Source of the DNA: Ceratobasidium sp. AG-K
Taxonomy: Eukaryota; Basidiomycota; Agaricomycetes; Cantharellales; Ceratobasidiaceae
Assembly (NCBI GenBank): GCA_037039685.1
Contig: JAWNGF010000012.1
Location: forward strand, 124,001-188,000
DNA: 64,000 bases
Reading direction: 5' to 3'
This document shows, piece after piece, positions 43,384 through 52,908 of the stretch. The first letter of the stretch is position 1, and each line of letters opens with the position of its first letter. The translations under genes were made by a program, and so were the position numbers. The notes below the pieces were generated by a model. That model ran no database searches and was not told the DNA's origin. It was given only the letters and a program-made list of their open reading frames with translations.

Positions 43384-43840
43384 TGTCGTAAGCTTCTTCT
43401 TGGTGTCTCTGAGACAAGCTTCAATGGAGAGTGGACGGCACTAAGACCTAAGCGACCTCTTGAACCACAACACACTTAAGTGTCTGTAGGCTCTTGAGGG
43501 TAGGGGTGGTTCAAAGTGTCACTCAAAAGGGATGTTTGATGAGACAAAACACGCTGGGGTGTACCAGGCTTGTTATTCCTCTATATATATTCAAGAAGAG
43601 GGCAAGTCATACAAGGCGCAGCCACATGAGTCAAAGCAGTCTACCAATCAGGAGTGTCTGTATGAGTCATGCTGTATGAACAGACATGACTCGTGCAAAG
43701 CACAGCCGCATTACACAATGTAACAGGAAAACCACAAGGAGGTGGCAACGTGGCGGGAAAAGAGAAACAAAACATAACACACAGTCACGAGACAGGGCGA
43801 GACGCAGACGAGTCCGATGGAGTGAGCGAGGCTCACAACA
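43384..43840 (-). mobile_element. Solo LTR of family beta in gag of E
   Basis: 457 bp. Target duplication GTTTG at 43379-43383 and 43841-43845. Only 71 bp from the end of element F. Confidence 0.92.
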
Positions 43841-44219
43841 GTTTGTGACTTTGTTTCTTAAGCGGATTACGTCTTGTCCAACCAGGAAACTGTTATGTTC
43901 ACTATTTTGAGCAGCGTTAAGGATGTCTGTGAGGGTTCCTTGTAGGTTGTTGAGGGAATCATTGAAAATCTGTTGGTTGTTAGCCAACACTTGAGTGGAT
44001 TGTTCTAGCCTGTTAAGTCTTCTACCAATTGTTATCCTCATTCCATTGATAATCCTTAAGAGTGCATTGTGTCTTCCAAGGTGAAGATCATCAAGGTCGT
44101 CGAGATTGCTAATCACGGTTCTACTGCTGGAACTGGAACTTGAGCTGGGATTCTCAGGAGCACCTTGGTCTTTGGTTGCTGTTGGCTGCTGGGAATACCC
44201 TTGTGGTACATATGGTGGT

Positions 44220-44662
44220 TGTCATGACCTTTTCTTGTTTCTCTCTTTGTTGTCCTGTTCTCTTGTGCTTGGTCTTGTTCTTCTCGTCTTGGCGCATATA
44301 GCCGCCTTTATGTAAGCCATGACCGCGGGACATGCCTGCCAGGCTGGTTCCCTTGTTTCCTTGGTGTCCATGGACTTCTTGTTTCCTTTGTCTCGCCTCC
44401 GCTTCTCTTGGACTCCTGTCTCTCCCTGTTCTGTTTTCCTTTGTCACTTGCTTCCTTTTGTACATAGCCACAGTAGCTAGTATATATACCAGCGACAGAA
44501 GTCTTGTCTCCACAAGACTTGTTCTCTTGTCGTTTCCCCATCACTCATTGCGTGACTCACTTAGGCCTTAGTTGCCGTCCATTCGACCTTTGCTGTCGTC
44601 CCAACCCCCATCCTCACTGCCTGTGGAGTCTCGGCCTCCAAGGTTTGGTTAGGGTTGTGACA
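44220..44662 (+). repeat. 5' LTR of element D
   Basis: 443 bp, TGTCATGACC...GTTGTGACA. Confidence 0.94.
44481..44525 (+). promoter_or_regulatory. LTR promoter of element D: TATA box and predicted transcript start
   Basis: TATATATA starts at 44481. AAGACTTGTTCT (44514-44525) begins 33 nt later and is the exact complement of 44665-44676. Confidence 0.68.
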
Positions 44663-44664
44663 CT

Positions 44665-44676
44665 AGAACAAGTCTT
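44665..44676 (+). other. Self-priming primer binding site of element D
   Basis: AGAACAAGTCTT, 2 nt after the LTR end, pairs with 44514-44525. Confidence 0.7.
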
Positions 44677-45074
44677 CTCGCCTTCGTTGCGGATACAGCC
44701 TTTGTTGCTGTCGGAACCAGGTTTATCATCACCGGGTTATCTCTGAGCACTGCACACCCTTCACTATTGATAGTTAATACCCCTATCTCTCCCCTGCATC
44801 ATTTACACGTCAAGGCATACTGCAGCTTGCATCCATTAGCACGTTGACAATGTCCCCTATCCTCTGATATCACTGAGCCGTTGCCACCTAATCAGGAAGT
44901 GCCACTCATATATTCTATTGGAACAAGGACCTCTGACACTTTTGCCTTGAACCTACCGTCGACTAGGTTCCCCCTTCTATCTATCTCTACCCAGGGGACT
45001 TTTCATTTTTTGATAATCAACACTACTAGCCATATTTGGTTGCAGCGCACCAGGAAGCGCACTTATTATAGCTC
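44677..45074 (+). other. 5' leader of element D
   Basis: About 400 nt between the primer site and gag. I see no convincing ORF; packaging signals may lie here. Confidence 0.5.
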
Positions 45075-46769
45075 ATGTCGGTTTACCCACAGGGGGAATT
45101 GGTTTCAGGACGCATCAGTAGAACTTTCGGCCTAGGACGCTCAACATCCCAGATTCCAAGTGCAACCTGCATGATGTCAGGAGAGACAGGGACCTCTCGA
45201 TTGGATCCTACAGTTCAGGGAACCAAGCCGTATCAAGTATCATTTGGTGTAGGGGCCCCAGCGGCTACATTGTCGCCACCCAACGCAAACCGCAATAATG
45301 CCTCCATGCGCACTGGGGATCTCCAAGCCCCAGAACCAGAAGCAAGTGGACGAGTGGAAACCAGACCATCAGACCAATATATCAAGAGCCACCTAGAAAG
45401 TGGTCAATGGTACAACACTTGCGGGACCACCAATGAGGATATCGCTGCCTTCCTACTTAGAATTGCACAACAAGTCGAAATCACTAGCAGACGTGTTGAT
45501 AATATCCACCAATGGATACTCTACAATTCAGGGGATGGCAATCTAAATCTTCAAAACATTCAAGCCACTCAAGCCAATGTTCAAACCAATCAAGTGCTCC
45601 TCAATACTATGCAAAACGATATGGACATTCTGATTCGCCAGGCCGGGGGATGCACTTATCAGCCTGGTAACCAAGGAGGAAAGGGAAATCTCAACACATT
45701 GCAACCTCAGGGCGGGGCCCCTCTTAATCAACAAGCACTGGGAAGGTCTATTGGGCGATTTACACTTGGTCCAGCCCCCGCAGCTCCACCTGCCACTAGC
45801 ACTACTCCTGCTGCCCCCTGGACTTCCAAGAAGAGTTCGGCTAGCAAACCCCCTGAGTACAGCGGCAAACGCGGTCAGAAGGCTAGGGACTTTACCTTTG
45901 CCTGCAACCTCTACATCAGCACCTTGGACCTGCATTACAATATGGTGGATCAGCAGATCCTCTTCATCATTTCATACCTGAGGGGGGAAGCCAGGGAATG
46001 GATTTGTCCTTTCCTTGAGCAGGAAATGGCTGGTGTCCCTCAACCAATCCTTAAAGACATGACCCTCTTTGAAGAAGCTTTTGAAGAGGCCTTTGGCGAG
46101 ATAGAACAGGCAGAAGTTTACTGGCAGAAATATCGAAATCTGAAACAAACCAAGTTGGTGGTTGATTACATTTCAAATTTCCGAACTTATTCCAGTGCTC
46201 TGGGCTACAATGAGACTACCCTCAAAGACAATTTCTATTCTGGCCTCAAAGACAAGATCCAAGATGTCATGTCAATTCAAAACATTGATTGCCACGTTGT
46301 TACCCTCACACAGTTGATGAATCACACGTCTAGGATTGACGCAAACCTTATTGCACGAAATTTGGAGAAAAAGGCCAAGGGCCCGGAGAAGGTGACACCG
46401 AGCAGAACCTTCAAAAAGGTGACCACAAGCGCAACAGCGCAGAAGACGGAATTCAAGGAAGGAGACAAGATTTACACCATGGGACCAAAAGGCGCAACCA
46501 GGGGACAAATTACAAAGATTGGCAAGAACAAGAAAGGATTCAAGATTCCTGCTATCAAATGGGAAGACGGATCTGAAAGCAAACTTCCATTCCCCTACCT
46601 ACGCTTAAACACTCACACAGTGGCAGGAGTTGAGGTGGCAGCGTCCAGCAGTTTGGAACTCACCTGTTACCACTGTCAAAAGAAGGGTCATATTGCCAAA
46701 AATTGCGCCGTCAAAATAGCCACTTTGGAGGAAGTTTCTGATGAGGAATTGGGAACAGGCAGTGTCTGA
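45075..46769 (+). CDS. gag: gag of element D
   Basis: 564 codons from the first ATG (MSVYPQGELVSG). A low-complexity N-terminal region is followed by a helical stretch (residues about 110-190), a Pro/Ala-rich linker, the capsid core (PPEYSGKRGQKARDFTF, FEEAFEEAFGE, VVDYISNFRTY), a small basic domain (FKIPAIKWEDGSESKLPF) resembling one in family alpha, and a CCHC knuckle near the C-terminus (CYHCQKKGHIAKNCA). Stop TGA 46767-46769. Pol is in the -1 frame, but at the position of the alpha/beta heptamer the sequence is GGGAACA, not a canonical slippery site. Frame intact. Confidence 0.9.
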   Translation: MSVYPQGELVSGRISRTFGLGRSTSQIPSATCMMSGETGTSRLDPTVQGTKPYQVSFGVGAPAATLSPPNANRNNASMRTGDLQAPEPEASGRVETRPSDQYIKSHLESGQWYNTCGTTNEDIAAFLLRIAQQVEITSRRVDNIHQWILYNSGDGNLNLQNIQATQANVQTNQVLLNTMQNDMDILIRQAGGCTYQPGNQGGKGNLNTLQPQGGAPLNQQALGRSIGRFTLGPAPAAPPATSTTPAAPWTSKKSSASKPPEYSGKRGQKARDFTFACNLYISTLDLHYNMVDQQILFIISYLRGEAREWICPFLEQEMAGVPQPILKDMTLFEEAFEEAFGEIEQAEVYWQKYRNLKQTKLVVDYISNFRTYSSALGYNETTLKDNFYSGLKDKIQDVMSIQNIDCHVVTLTQLMNHTSRIDANLIARNLEKKAKGPEKVTPSRTFKKVTTSATAQKTEFKEGDKIYTMGPKGATRGQITKIGKNKKGFKIPAIKWEDGSESKLPFPYLRLNTHTVAGVEVAASSSLELTCYHCQKKGHIAKNCAVKIATLEEVSDEELGTGSV

Positions 46770-47269
46770 AGGGAGCATCAGGCGCCCTGAAGACAGAATT
46801 AGATTGTGTTGCTATGGAGAATCAAAATCAGTCTGTAAACAAAATATATTTATGTTCCACCGAATACGCAGACCAACTCCGTGTACCAATAACGATCGAG
46901 AGCCTGAAAAACCTTATCACAGTCGCTATGATTGACTCCGGTGCCTCCGGAAACTTTGTCAATTCCGAATATATTGCTAAACACAAAATCCCTACAAAAA
47001 AGAAGAAAGTGGCGCGACAGGTGCAAGTCATTGATGGACGGCCAATAGCAAATGGACTTATTGAGCGGGAGGCCGCCTTCCAAATTATTATGAACGATCA
47101 TGTGGAGGAAATCACTTGCAACGTAGTGCCTTTGGGACGACACATAGTAGTCTTAGGCATACCATGGTTGAAAAAGCATAATCCACAAATCAATTGGACA
47201 GGAGGAACACTGGAATTCAACCCACACTTCTGTGCGTCCGAATGTCCTTACGAAGAGTGCAGCGCATTA

Positions 47270-47283
47270 GAAGGGGGGGTAGT
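47270..47283 (+). other. Internal polypurine tract copy 1 of element D
   Basis: GAAGGGGGGGTAGT, identical to the 3' polypurine tract at 50952-50965, between protease and RT. Confidence 0.55.
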
Positions 47284-48688
47284 GGGAAAACTTCCCAATG
47301 AGTATCTGGAGTTTCAGGACGTCTTTGTCGCAAAAGAAGTTGATAAACTCCCACCACATTGACCCTATGACCTCAAAATTGAATTGGAACCCAGCGCTAA
47401 ACCCAAGATTGGGGTGGTCTATTTGTTAACCAAAGAAGAAGACCAAATCCTGAAAGCATGGATGGACGAAAACTTGGAAAAGGGATTCATTGTTCCATCC
47501 ACCTCTGAATGGGTGTCACCAGTCATGTTTGTCCATTGCCATGATATTGACAGTGTTCCCCAACCACCAAGACTGTGTATGGACTACAGGTACTTAAACA
47601 GGTGGACAAAGAAAAACCGTTACCCACTCCCAAGGACTGATGATCTCATCAAACAAGTTAAAGGAGCCAAGGTCTTCACCAAATTGGATTTAAAATCCGG
47701 TTACAACCTGGTCAGGGTTGCTGAAGAAGACGTATACAAAACAGCGTTTAGAACAAAATATGGCCTTTATGAAACCAAGGTCATGCCATTCGGTCTGACC
47801 AATGCACCGGCAACCTTCCAGAACATGATGGATGCAGAATTCAGGGACATCAAAGGAGTCTATGTGGAAATTTACATTGATGACATCTTGATCTTCTCCA
47901 AAAACCCAGAAGAACACCCCGCTCATGTCAAAGAAGTACTGCGTAGACTACAACAAATAGGCCTCTATTGCTCCCTCAAGAAATGTTTGTTCCATGTGAC
48001 AAAAGTGGACTATTTAGGCTTGGTAATTTTGGGAGAAGCAGTTGAGATGCAGGAAGAAAAAGTGTTGGCAATCAAAAAATGGCCAGTTCCAAGAAATGTT
48101 ACTGATGTTCGAACATTTCTGGGATTTGCAAACTTCTACAGGTGGTTCATCAAGGGTTATATGCACATTGCCAGACCCCTCTATGACCTCACTATGAAAG
48201 GGAAACCTTGGGAATGGAATGCAGAGACACAGGCTAGCTTTGAAAGAATGATCCAGGAGTTTCTACAAGCACCCATTCTGTTACAACCGGATCAAGAAAA
48301 AGGGTTCATCATTGAATGTGACGCATCAGACAAAGCCACGGAAGCGGTCCTTAGTCAATATGGAATGGATAGCAAACTACATCCTGTCGCTTTCATGTCC
48401 AAGAGCCTATCACCAGCAGAGCAAAACTACGATATTTTTGATAAGGAACTCCTGGCAATTATCAAAGCTTTCAAGGAATGGCGTCACCTATTGGAAGGAA
48501 CAGAAATTCCGGTTCTACTCATCACCGATCATAAGAATCTAGAGTATTTCATGACCTCCAAAGTCCTCACCAAGCGTCAAAACAGATGGGCAGTCTTCCT
48601 GTCAGAATTCAATTTCCAGATCAAATATCGGGCTGGCGGACTCAATGGAAAAGCTGATGCACTCAGTCGGCAGAGCAACCACAATCTC

Positions 48689-48702
48689 GAAGGGGGGGTA
48701 GT
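48689..48702 (+). other. Internal polypurine tract copy 2 of element D
   Basis: Same 14-mer, between RNase H and integrase. Family alpha has a G8 run at the equivalent position (27541-27550 in B; C8 at 4044-4051 in A). Confidence 0.55.
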
Positions 48703-50442
48703 CCCTCAAAAACCCCTACTTGCACCTCACATCTTCATCAATTCGGCCAAAGAAACATCTACTGGCATAGCATCAACGGCGGAGATTCACACTTCCATTC
48801 AAAATCAGCTGCCAAGTCACGAATACACCCAGTCCATTTGGGCGTTCCTCAGCAATCAACCCGAGAAAGCACCTGCCATGGTCCGGAAGGAATTTGAGGA
48901 TTGGAAGATCCGAAATAACTTGCTATACAGGAAAGGTCGGATCTATGTTCCTAGCAACAATGAGCTCAAGCAACAAATCTTGGAACTCCATCATGACAAC
49001 AAGGCAGCCGGTCACATGGGGCAAGCAAAGACTTTGGAATTGATCAAGCGGGAATACTGGTGGCCATCAATGAAAGCATTTATCAACAAATACGTGTCAT
49101 CCTGCAACTTGTGCCAACAAAGCAAACCAATCAACCAGCGCCCCCTAGGAGAATTGCAACCACTAGAGCTCCCCTCTAAACCCTGGCAACACATTTCGGT
49201 TGATATGATTGTCAAACTACCCCTATCAAGAGGCCTAGACTCTATTCTGGTTATTGTCGACACACTCACAAAAATGGCACACTTCATTCCCTGTACCAAG
49301 AAGATCACATCCCCCAAGTTAGCAGAATTGTTCATGGAACACTGTTGGAAGCTGCATGGTACCCCGGAAACAGTCGTGTCAGATCAAGGCCCCACCTTTG
49401 CATCAAGGTTCATGAGAGAACTCTATCAGGCCTTGAAAATTAGACCAAGACTCTCTACCGCTTATCACCCTGAGACAGATGGCCAGACAGAACGAATCAA
49501 CCAAATGGTAGAGGCCTTTCTGCGGACCTACGTATCCTTTAGACAGCATGATTGGGCTTCTTTGCTTCCCTTTGCCGAATTTGCGTATAACAATTCCTTC
49601 CACTCTAGCATTGGCATGACCCCTTTCTTTGCCAACTTGGCTCGTCACCCCTCCATTGATGGCACACCATTAGAAGATGGTTCAGTTCCAGAAGCCTCGG
49701 CTCACGCCCAGTGCATCCATGACAACCTGGAAGAAGCCAAAGCAAGCCTGACCCTGAGTAAAGAATGGGACAAGGAATATGCAGACCAATGGCGTCTAGA
49801 GGATCCCTTCATCATTGGGGACAAAGTTTGGCTTAGTCATGATCACATCTCTTCAAATTGACCATCAATCAAACTTTCTCACAAGCGTCTGGGCCCTTTC
49901 ACAATCTTGGAAGCAGTTGGAAGGAATGCGTACAAACTGGAACTCCCACCATCCATGACTATACATCCAGTAGTCAATGTATCCCGCCTGGCCAAGTATG
50001 AAGAAGATGAGATTGAGGGACGCGTTATTGAACCACCACCACCCATTAAGACCCCTGAGGGTGAAGAAGAATATGAAGTTGAACAGATCCTGTCCTCCAA
50101 GGTGGAGAGAGGAATCCTCAAGTACTACGTCAAGTGGAAGGGCTACACGTCAGAACACGATTCCTGGGAACCGGTGGAGAACCTTGGCAACACATCAGAA
50201 CTCATTAGCGAGTTCCACAGGGAACACCCAGAAGCCATCAAGGAAGTCCCCAAGGTTACAAGGAAGCATTGCCATGAGGAGACAAAGGATGATTCAGCCG
50301 CCGAAGAAAAGGAAGAACGGCCCATTCAGCATTCCAAGCGTATTAAAGAAGCGGCAGGAATCCAAGCTCCCCACCAAAAAGTCTTTACTTTCCTCTCCTG
50401 TGCGCTTAACACATCCACCCCTTGTACTCACACTCCTGCACC

Positions 50443-50940
50443 ATGCCTGCCCCCCGCCAATCCACCAACTTGTTCATGGTCCGTGTCTATGACGACCTCT
50501 ATACCTGCTCTGCGTCCTTCAAGCGGGCGCTCACACCCACCTGCGACGAGGGCCGTTATTGGCACTCAGGCCTCCAGCAGGCCTTCTACTTCATTATCTC
50601 TGGCTGCTATTGGTCAGCTCGTGCCCCACGCTCCTTTGTGGGCAAGCCCCTCGTGCGCTGGCGCAACTGGATTGCCCTCAACGCCCAAGACATCCACAAT
50701 GCAGTCCGCATCATGGACGCCTCGCGCAAGGCCCGTCTGGGCCACCCATTCAAGGTCATCGACCTCACCCAGGACGACAAATGTGCCAACCCCATCATCA
50801 ACTTGACGGACAAGGAGGATTGCGGTTTGTGGAAGGGAAATGGGACGGCTGAGGACCCATTTGTGTTGGATGACGGGGCAGAGTTTGTGCTTGTGGCCCG
50901 TGGGCCTTCTGATATGTTGGTTTCGTCTTCTTCCGAGTAG
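50443..50940 (+). CDS. ORF3 of family gamma (element D)
   Basis: 165 aa from the ATG at 50443 (MPAPRQSTNLFMV), -1 relative to pol, overlapping it by 364 nt and ending 24 nt before the 3' LTR. No signal peptide or membrane segment. The N-terminal part is compact (VRVYDDLYTCSASFKRAL..., RYWHSGLQQAFYFIISGCYW). The C-terminal part has two SUMO-interaction-like motifs, KVIDLTQDD and PIINLTDKED. No clear alignment to the beta ORF3, but same position, same frame step and same MPA start. Function unknown. Confidence 0.7.
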   Translation: MPAPRQSTNLFMVRVYDDLYTCSASFKRALTPTCDEGRYWHSGLQQAFYFIISGCYWSARAPRSFVGKPLVRWRNWIALNAQDIHNAVRIMDASRKARLGHPFKVIDLTQDDKCANPIINLTDKEDCGLWKGNGTAEDPFVLDDGAEFVLVARGPSDMLVSSSSE

Positions 50941-50951
50941 GCCCCGACCTA

Positions 50952-50965
50952 GAAGGGGGGGTAGT
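50952..50965 (+). other. 3' polypurine tract of element D
   Basis: GAAGGGGGGGTAGT; its last T is the first base of the 3' LTR. Confidence 0.7.
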
Positions 50966-51407
50966 GTCACAACCTTTTCTTGTTGCTCTCTTTGTTGTCC
51001 TGTTCTCTTGTGCTTGGTCTTGTTCTTCTCGTCTTGGCGCATATAGCCGCCTTTATGTAAGCCATGACCGCAGGACATGCCTGCCAGGCTGGTTCCCTTG
51101 TTTCCTTGGTGTCCATGGACTTCTTGTTTCCTTTGTCTCGCCTCCGCTTCTCTTGGACTCCTGTCTCTCCCTGTTCTGTTTTCCTTTGTCGCTTGCTTCC
51201 TTTTGTACATAGCCACAGTAGCTAGTATATATACCAGTGACACAAGTCTTGTCTCCACAAGACTTGTTCTCTTGTTGTTTCCCCATCACTCATTGTGTGA
51301 CTCACTTAGGCCTTAGTTGCCATCCATTTGACCTTTGCTGTCGTCCCAACCCCCATCCTCACTGCCTGTGGAGTCTCAGCCTCCAAGGTTTGGTTAGGGT
51401 TGTGACA
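50965..51407 (+). repeat. 3' LTR of element D
   Basis: 443 bp, TGTCACAACC...GTTGTGACA. Confidence 0.94.
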
Positions 51408-51928
51408 GTGGTGCTGGGTTAACTGGTGTCATGGCTTGAGAGTTTATTGGGACTGGACCGGCATTGGTGATAGTTCCCCCAATCTGAGGTACTTGAGGAG
51501 CATGGGAAATGTGCAGTGTGGGTGGTGGTCTGATAGGAACAAGAGATACGCCCCGTGAGCTTCCGGTTGGGGGGAGAAAAACTGTCTTCTGGATCCTATA
51601 GGCCATAGTGGACGTGAGGGACCTGGGCTTGCATTAGAAATTGGGATTCAAATTGTGACCAGTGTGGGATTGTTGGTAATATCCCCTGGTTCCCTAGTAA
51701 CAATGGTAGGTTCTTCCTGAATGACTGAAACATTCTCAGTGTTGAATGTTCCAGGCATAGAAGCTTGGCTTTGAGGGCAAGACCTTGCTGGTCCGCCAGC
51801 CTGTGCTTGTGCAATATCTTGTTTGTTGAGGGAACTCATTGGTCTTGAAGCCCTACTTGGTCCTCTCCTTATTGATAAGGGTGTTGCGAGACGCAATCCC
51901 ACGTCCTCCTGAATGGACATGATTGTTA

Positions 51929-52148
51929 AGCTTGTTTTGTAATGTTGTAAGCTTCTTCTTGGTGGCTATGAGACAAGCTGCAATGGAGAGTGGACGGTAC
52001 TAAGACCTAAGCGACCTCTTGAACCGCAACACACTTAAGTGTCTGTAGGCTCTTGAGGGTAGGGGTGGTTCAAAGTGTCACTCAAAGGGGATGTTTTGAC
52101 GAGACAAAACAAGCTGGGGTTACCAGGCTTGTTGGTCCTCTATATATA
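51929..52148 (-). promoter_or_regulatory. LTR promoter, predicted start and self-priming site of element E
   Basis: On the minus strand TATATATA starts at 52148, the complement pair starts at 52115 (33 nt on), and the primer site is 51940-51929, 2 nt beyond the LTR. The pairing is preserved although the rest of E has decayed. Confidence 0.65.
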
Positions 52149-52417
52149 TTCAAGAAGCGGCCAAGTCATACATGCGCAGCCACACAAGTCAAACAAGTCA
52201 AACAAGTCAAACAAGTCAACCAAACAGGAGTGTCCATGTGAGTCATGCTGTATGAACAGACATGACTTGTACAAAAGCACAGCCACATAACAAAGTGTAA
52301 CGGAAGGAACCACAAGAAGGTGGCAACGCAGCAAACAGAAAAGAAAATGCAACACAAAGAGAGATACAGGTGGGCAAGACAACAGGCAAGTCCGATGGAG
52401 GGAGCTGGCTCACGACA
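51943..52417 (-). repeat. 5' LTR of element E
   Basis: 475 bp. One extra 9-bp AAGTCAAAC unit near 52187-52220 compared with the other LTR. Confidence 0.92.
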
Positions 52418-52496
52418 GGCAGGGCAGGGGGGTAAAGATTGGGGAACGGGAGTGGCGTGGAGAGGCACAGGGTCGGCAAAGGGACCTGTCACAACC

Positions 52497-52908
52497 TTTT
52501 GTTCTCCTTGTTTGTTGCTCTGTTTGGTCTCGTTCTGCTCCCCTTGGCGCATTTAGTCGCTATTATGTAAGCCACGACCGCGGGACATGCTTGCCTGGCT
52601 AGCTTCACTTGTTCCTTGTTTTCCATGGACTTGCCACGCCCCCTTTGTTCTGTCCTTGCTTCTCTTGGACTCCTGCTTTCTCCCCTTTGTCGCATACTCT
52701 CTATTGTACATAGCCACAGTAGATAGTACATATACCAGCAACACAAGTCTTGCTACCACAAGACTTGTTCTCTTGTCGTTTTCCCATCACTCATTGTGTG
52801 ACTCACTTAGGCCTTAGTTGCCGTCCATTTGACCTTTACTGTCGTCCCAACCCCCATCCTCACTGCCTGTGGAGTCTTGGCCTCCAAGGTTTGGTTAGGG
52901 TTGTGACA
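52497..52908 (+). mobile_element. Solo LTR related to family gamma, in LINE ORF1
   Basis: 412 bp, TGTCACAACC...GTTGTGACA, similar to the D LTR but diverged and shorter. Target duplication GGACC at 52492-52496 and 52909-52913. Confidence 0.9.

Larger units (their letters stand above)
46814..50806 (+). pseudogene. pol: pol of element D, two nonsense codons
   Basis: Same frame throughout (46814-47362, 47363-49861, 49862-50806), open apart from TGA at 47360-47362 (in LPPH-PYD) and at 49859-49861 (where relatives have Arg in DRPSVKLSHK). Both fit CGA to TGA. Domains: protease MIDSGAS (Asp about 41), RT YIDDILIFS, RNase H IECDASDKATEAVLSQ, integrase HHDNKAAGHMGQ...CNLCQQ, SVDMIVKLP, SDQGPTFAS, TDGQTERINQ, and a canonical chromodomain (EEYEVEQIL, YYVKWKGYT, DSWEPVENL). 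All catalytic residues seem kept. Two internal copies of the polypurine tract lie at 47270-47283 and 48689-48702. Confidence 0.92.
44220..51407 (+). mobile_element. Ty3/gypsy chromovirus D (family gamma), nested in gag of E
   Basis: 443-bp LTRs (44220-44662, 50965-51407) with target duplication GTGGT (44215-44219, 51408-51412). Internal order: primer site, gag, pol, ORF3, polypurine tract. About a dozen LTR differences, mostly CpG. pol has two TGA codons. Confidence 0.95.
35050..51920 (-). pseudogene. gag: gag of element E, in pieces
   Basis: Starts at ATG 51920 (MSIQEDVGL). Pieces: 51920-51408, 44219-43841, 43383-43313 and 36083-35050, cut by D, a solo LTR and F. In the last piece TGA at about 35647-35649 replaces the CGA (Arg) that C and F have in LLRSLNQ. 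A frame change near 51597 is also likely. The CCHC knuckle (CLKCGQEGHRSLKCLS) is still recognisable. Confidence 0.85.
30297..52417 (-). mobile_element. Ty3/gypsy chromovirus E (family beta), with F, a solo LTR and D nested inside
   Basis: LTRs 30297-30762 (466 bp) and 51943-52417 (475 bp) with target duplication GGCAG (30292-30296, 52418-52422). The 22-kb span collapses to about 7.3 kb when F, D and the solo LTR are removed. LTR length differs by one 9-bp unit of an AAGTCAAAC tandem repeat. It is an old copy: stops in gag and pol, RT motif YIDN, broken ORF3. Confidence 0.93.

Noticed and set aside
46745..46790. Canonical -1 slippery site in element D
   Set aside because: The sequence is GGGAACA, which does not fit X XXY YYZ. 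The small stem near 46778-46790 alone is not enough.
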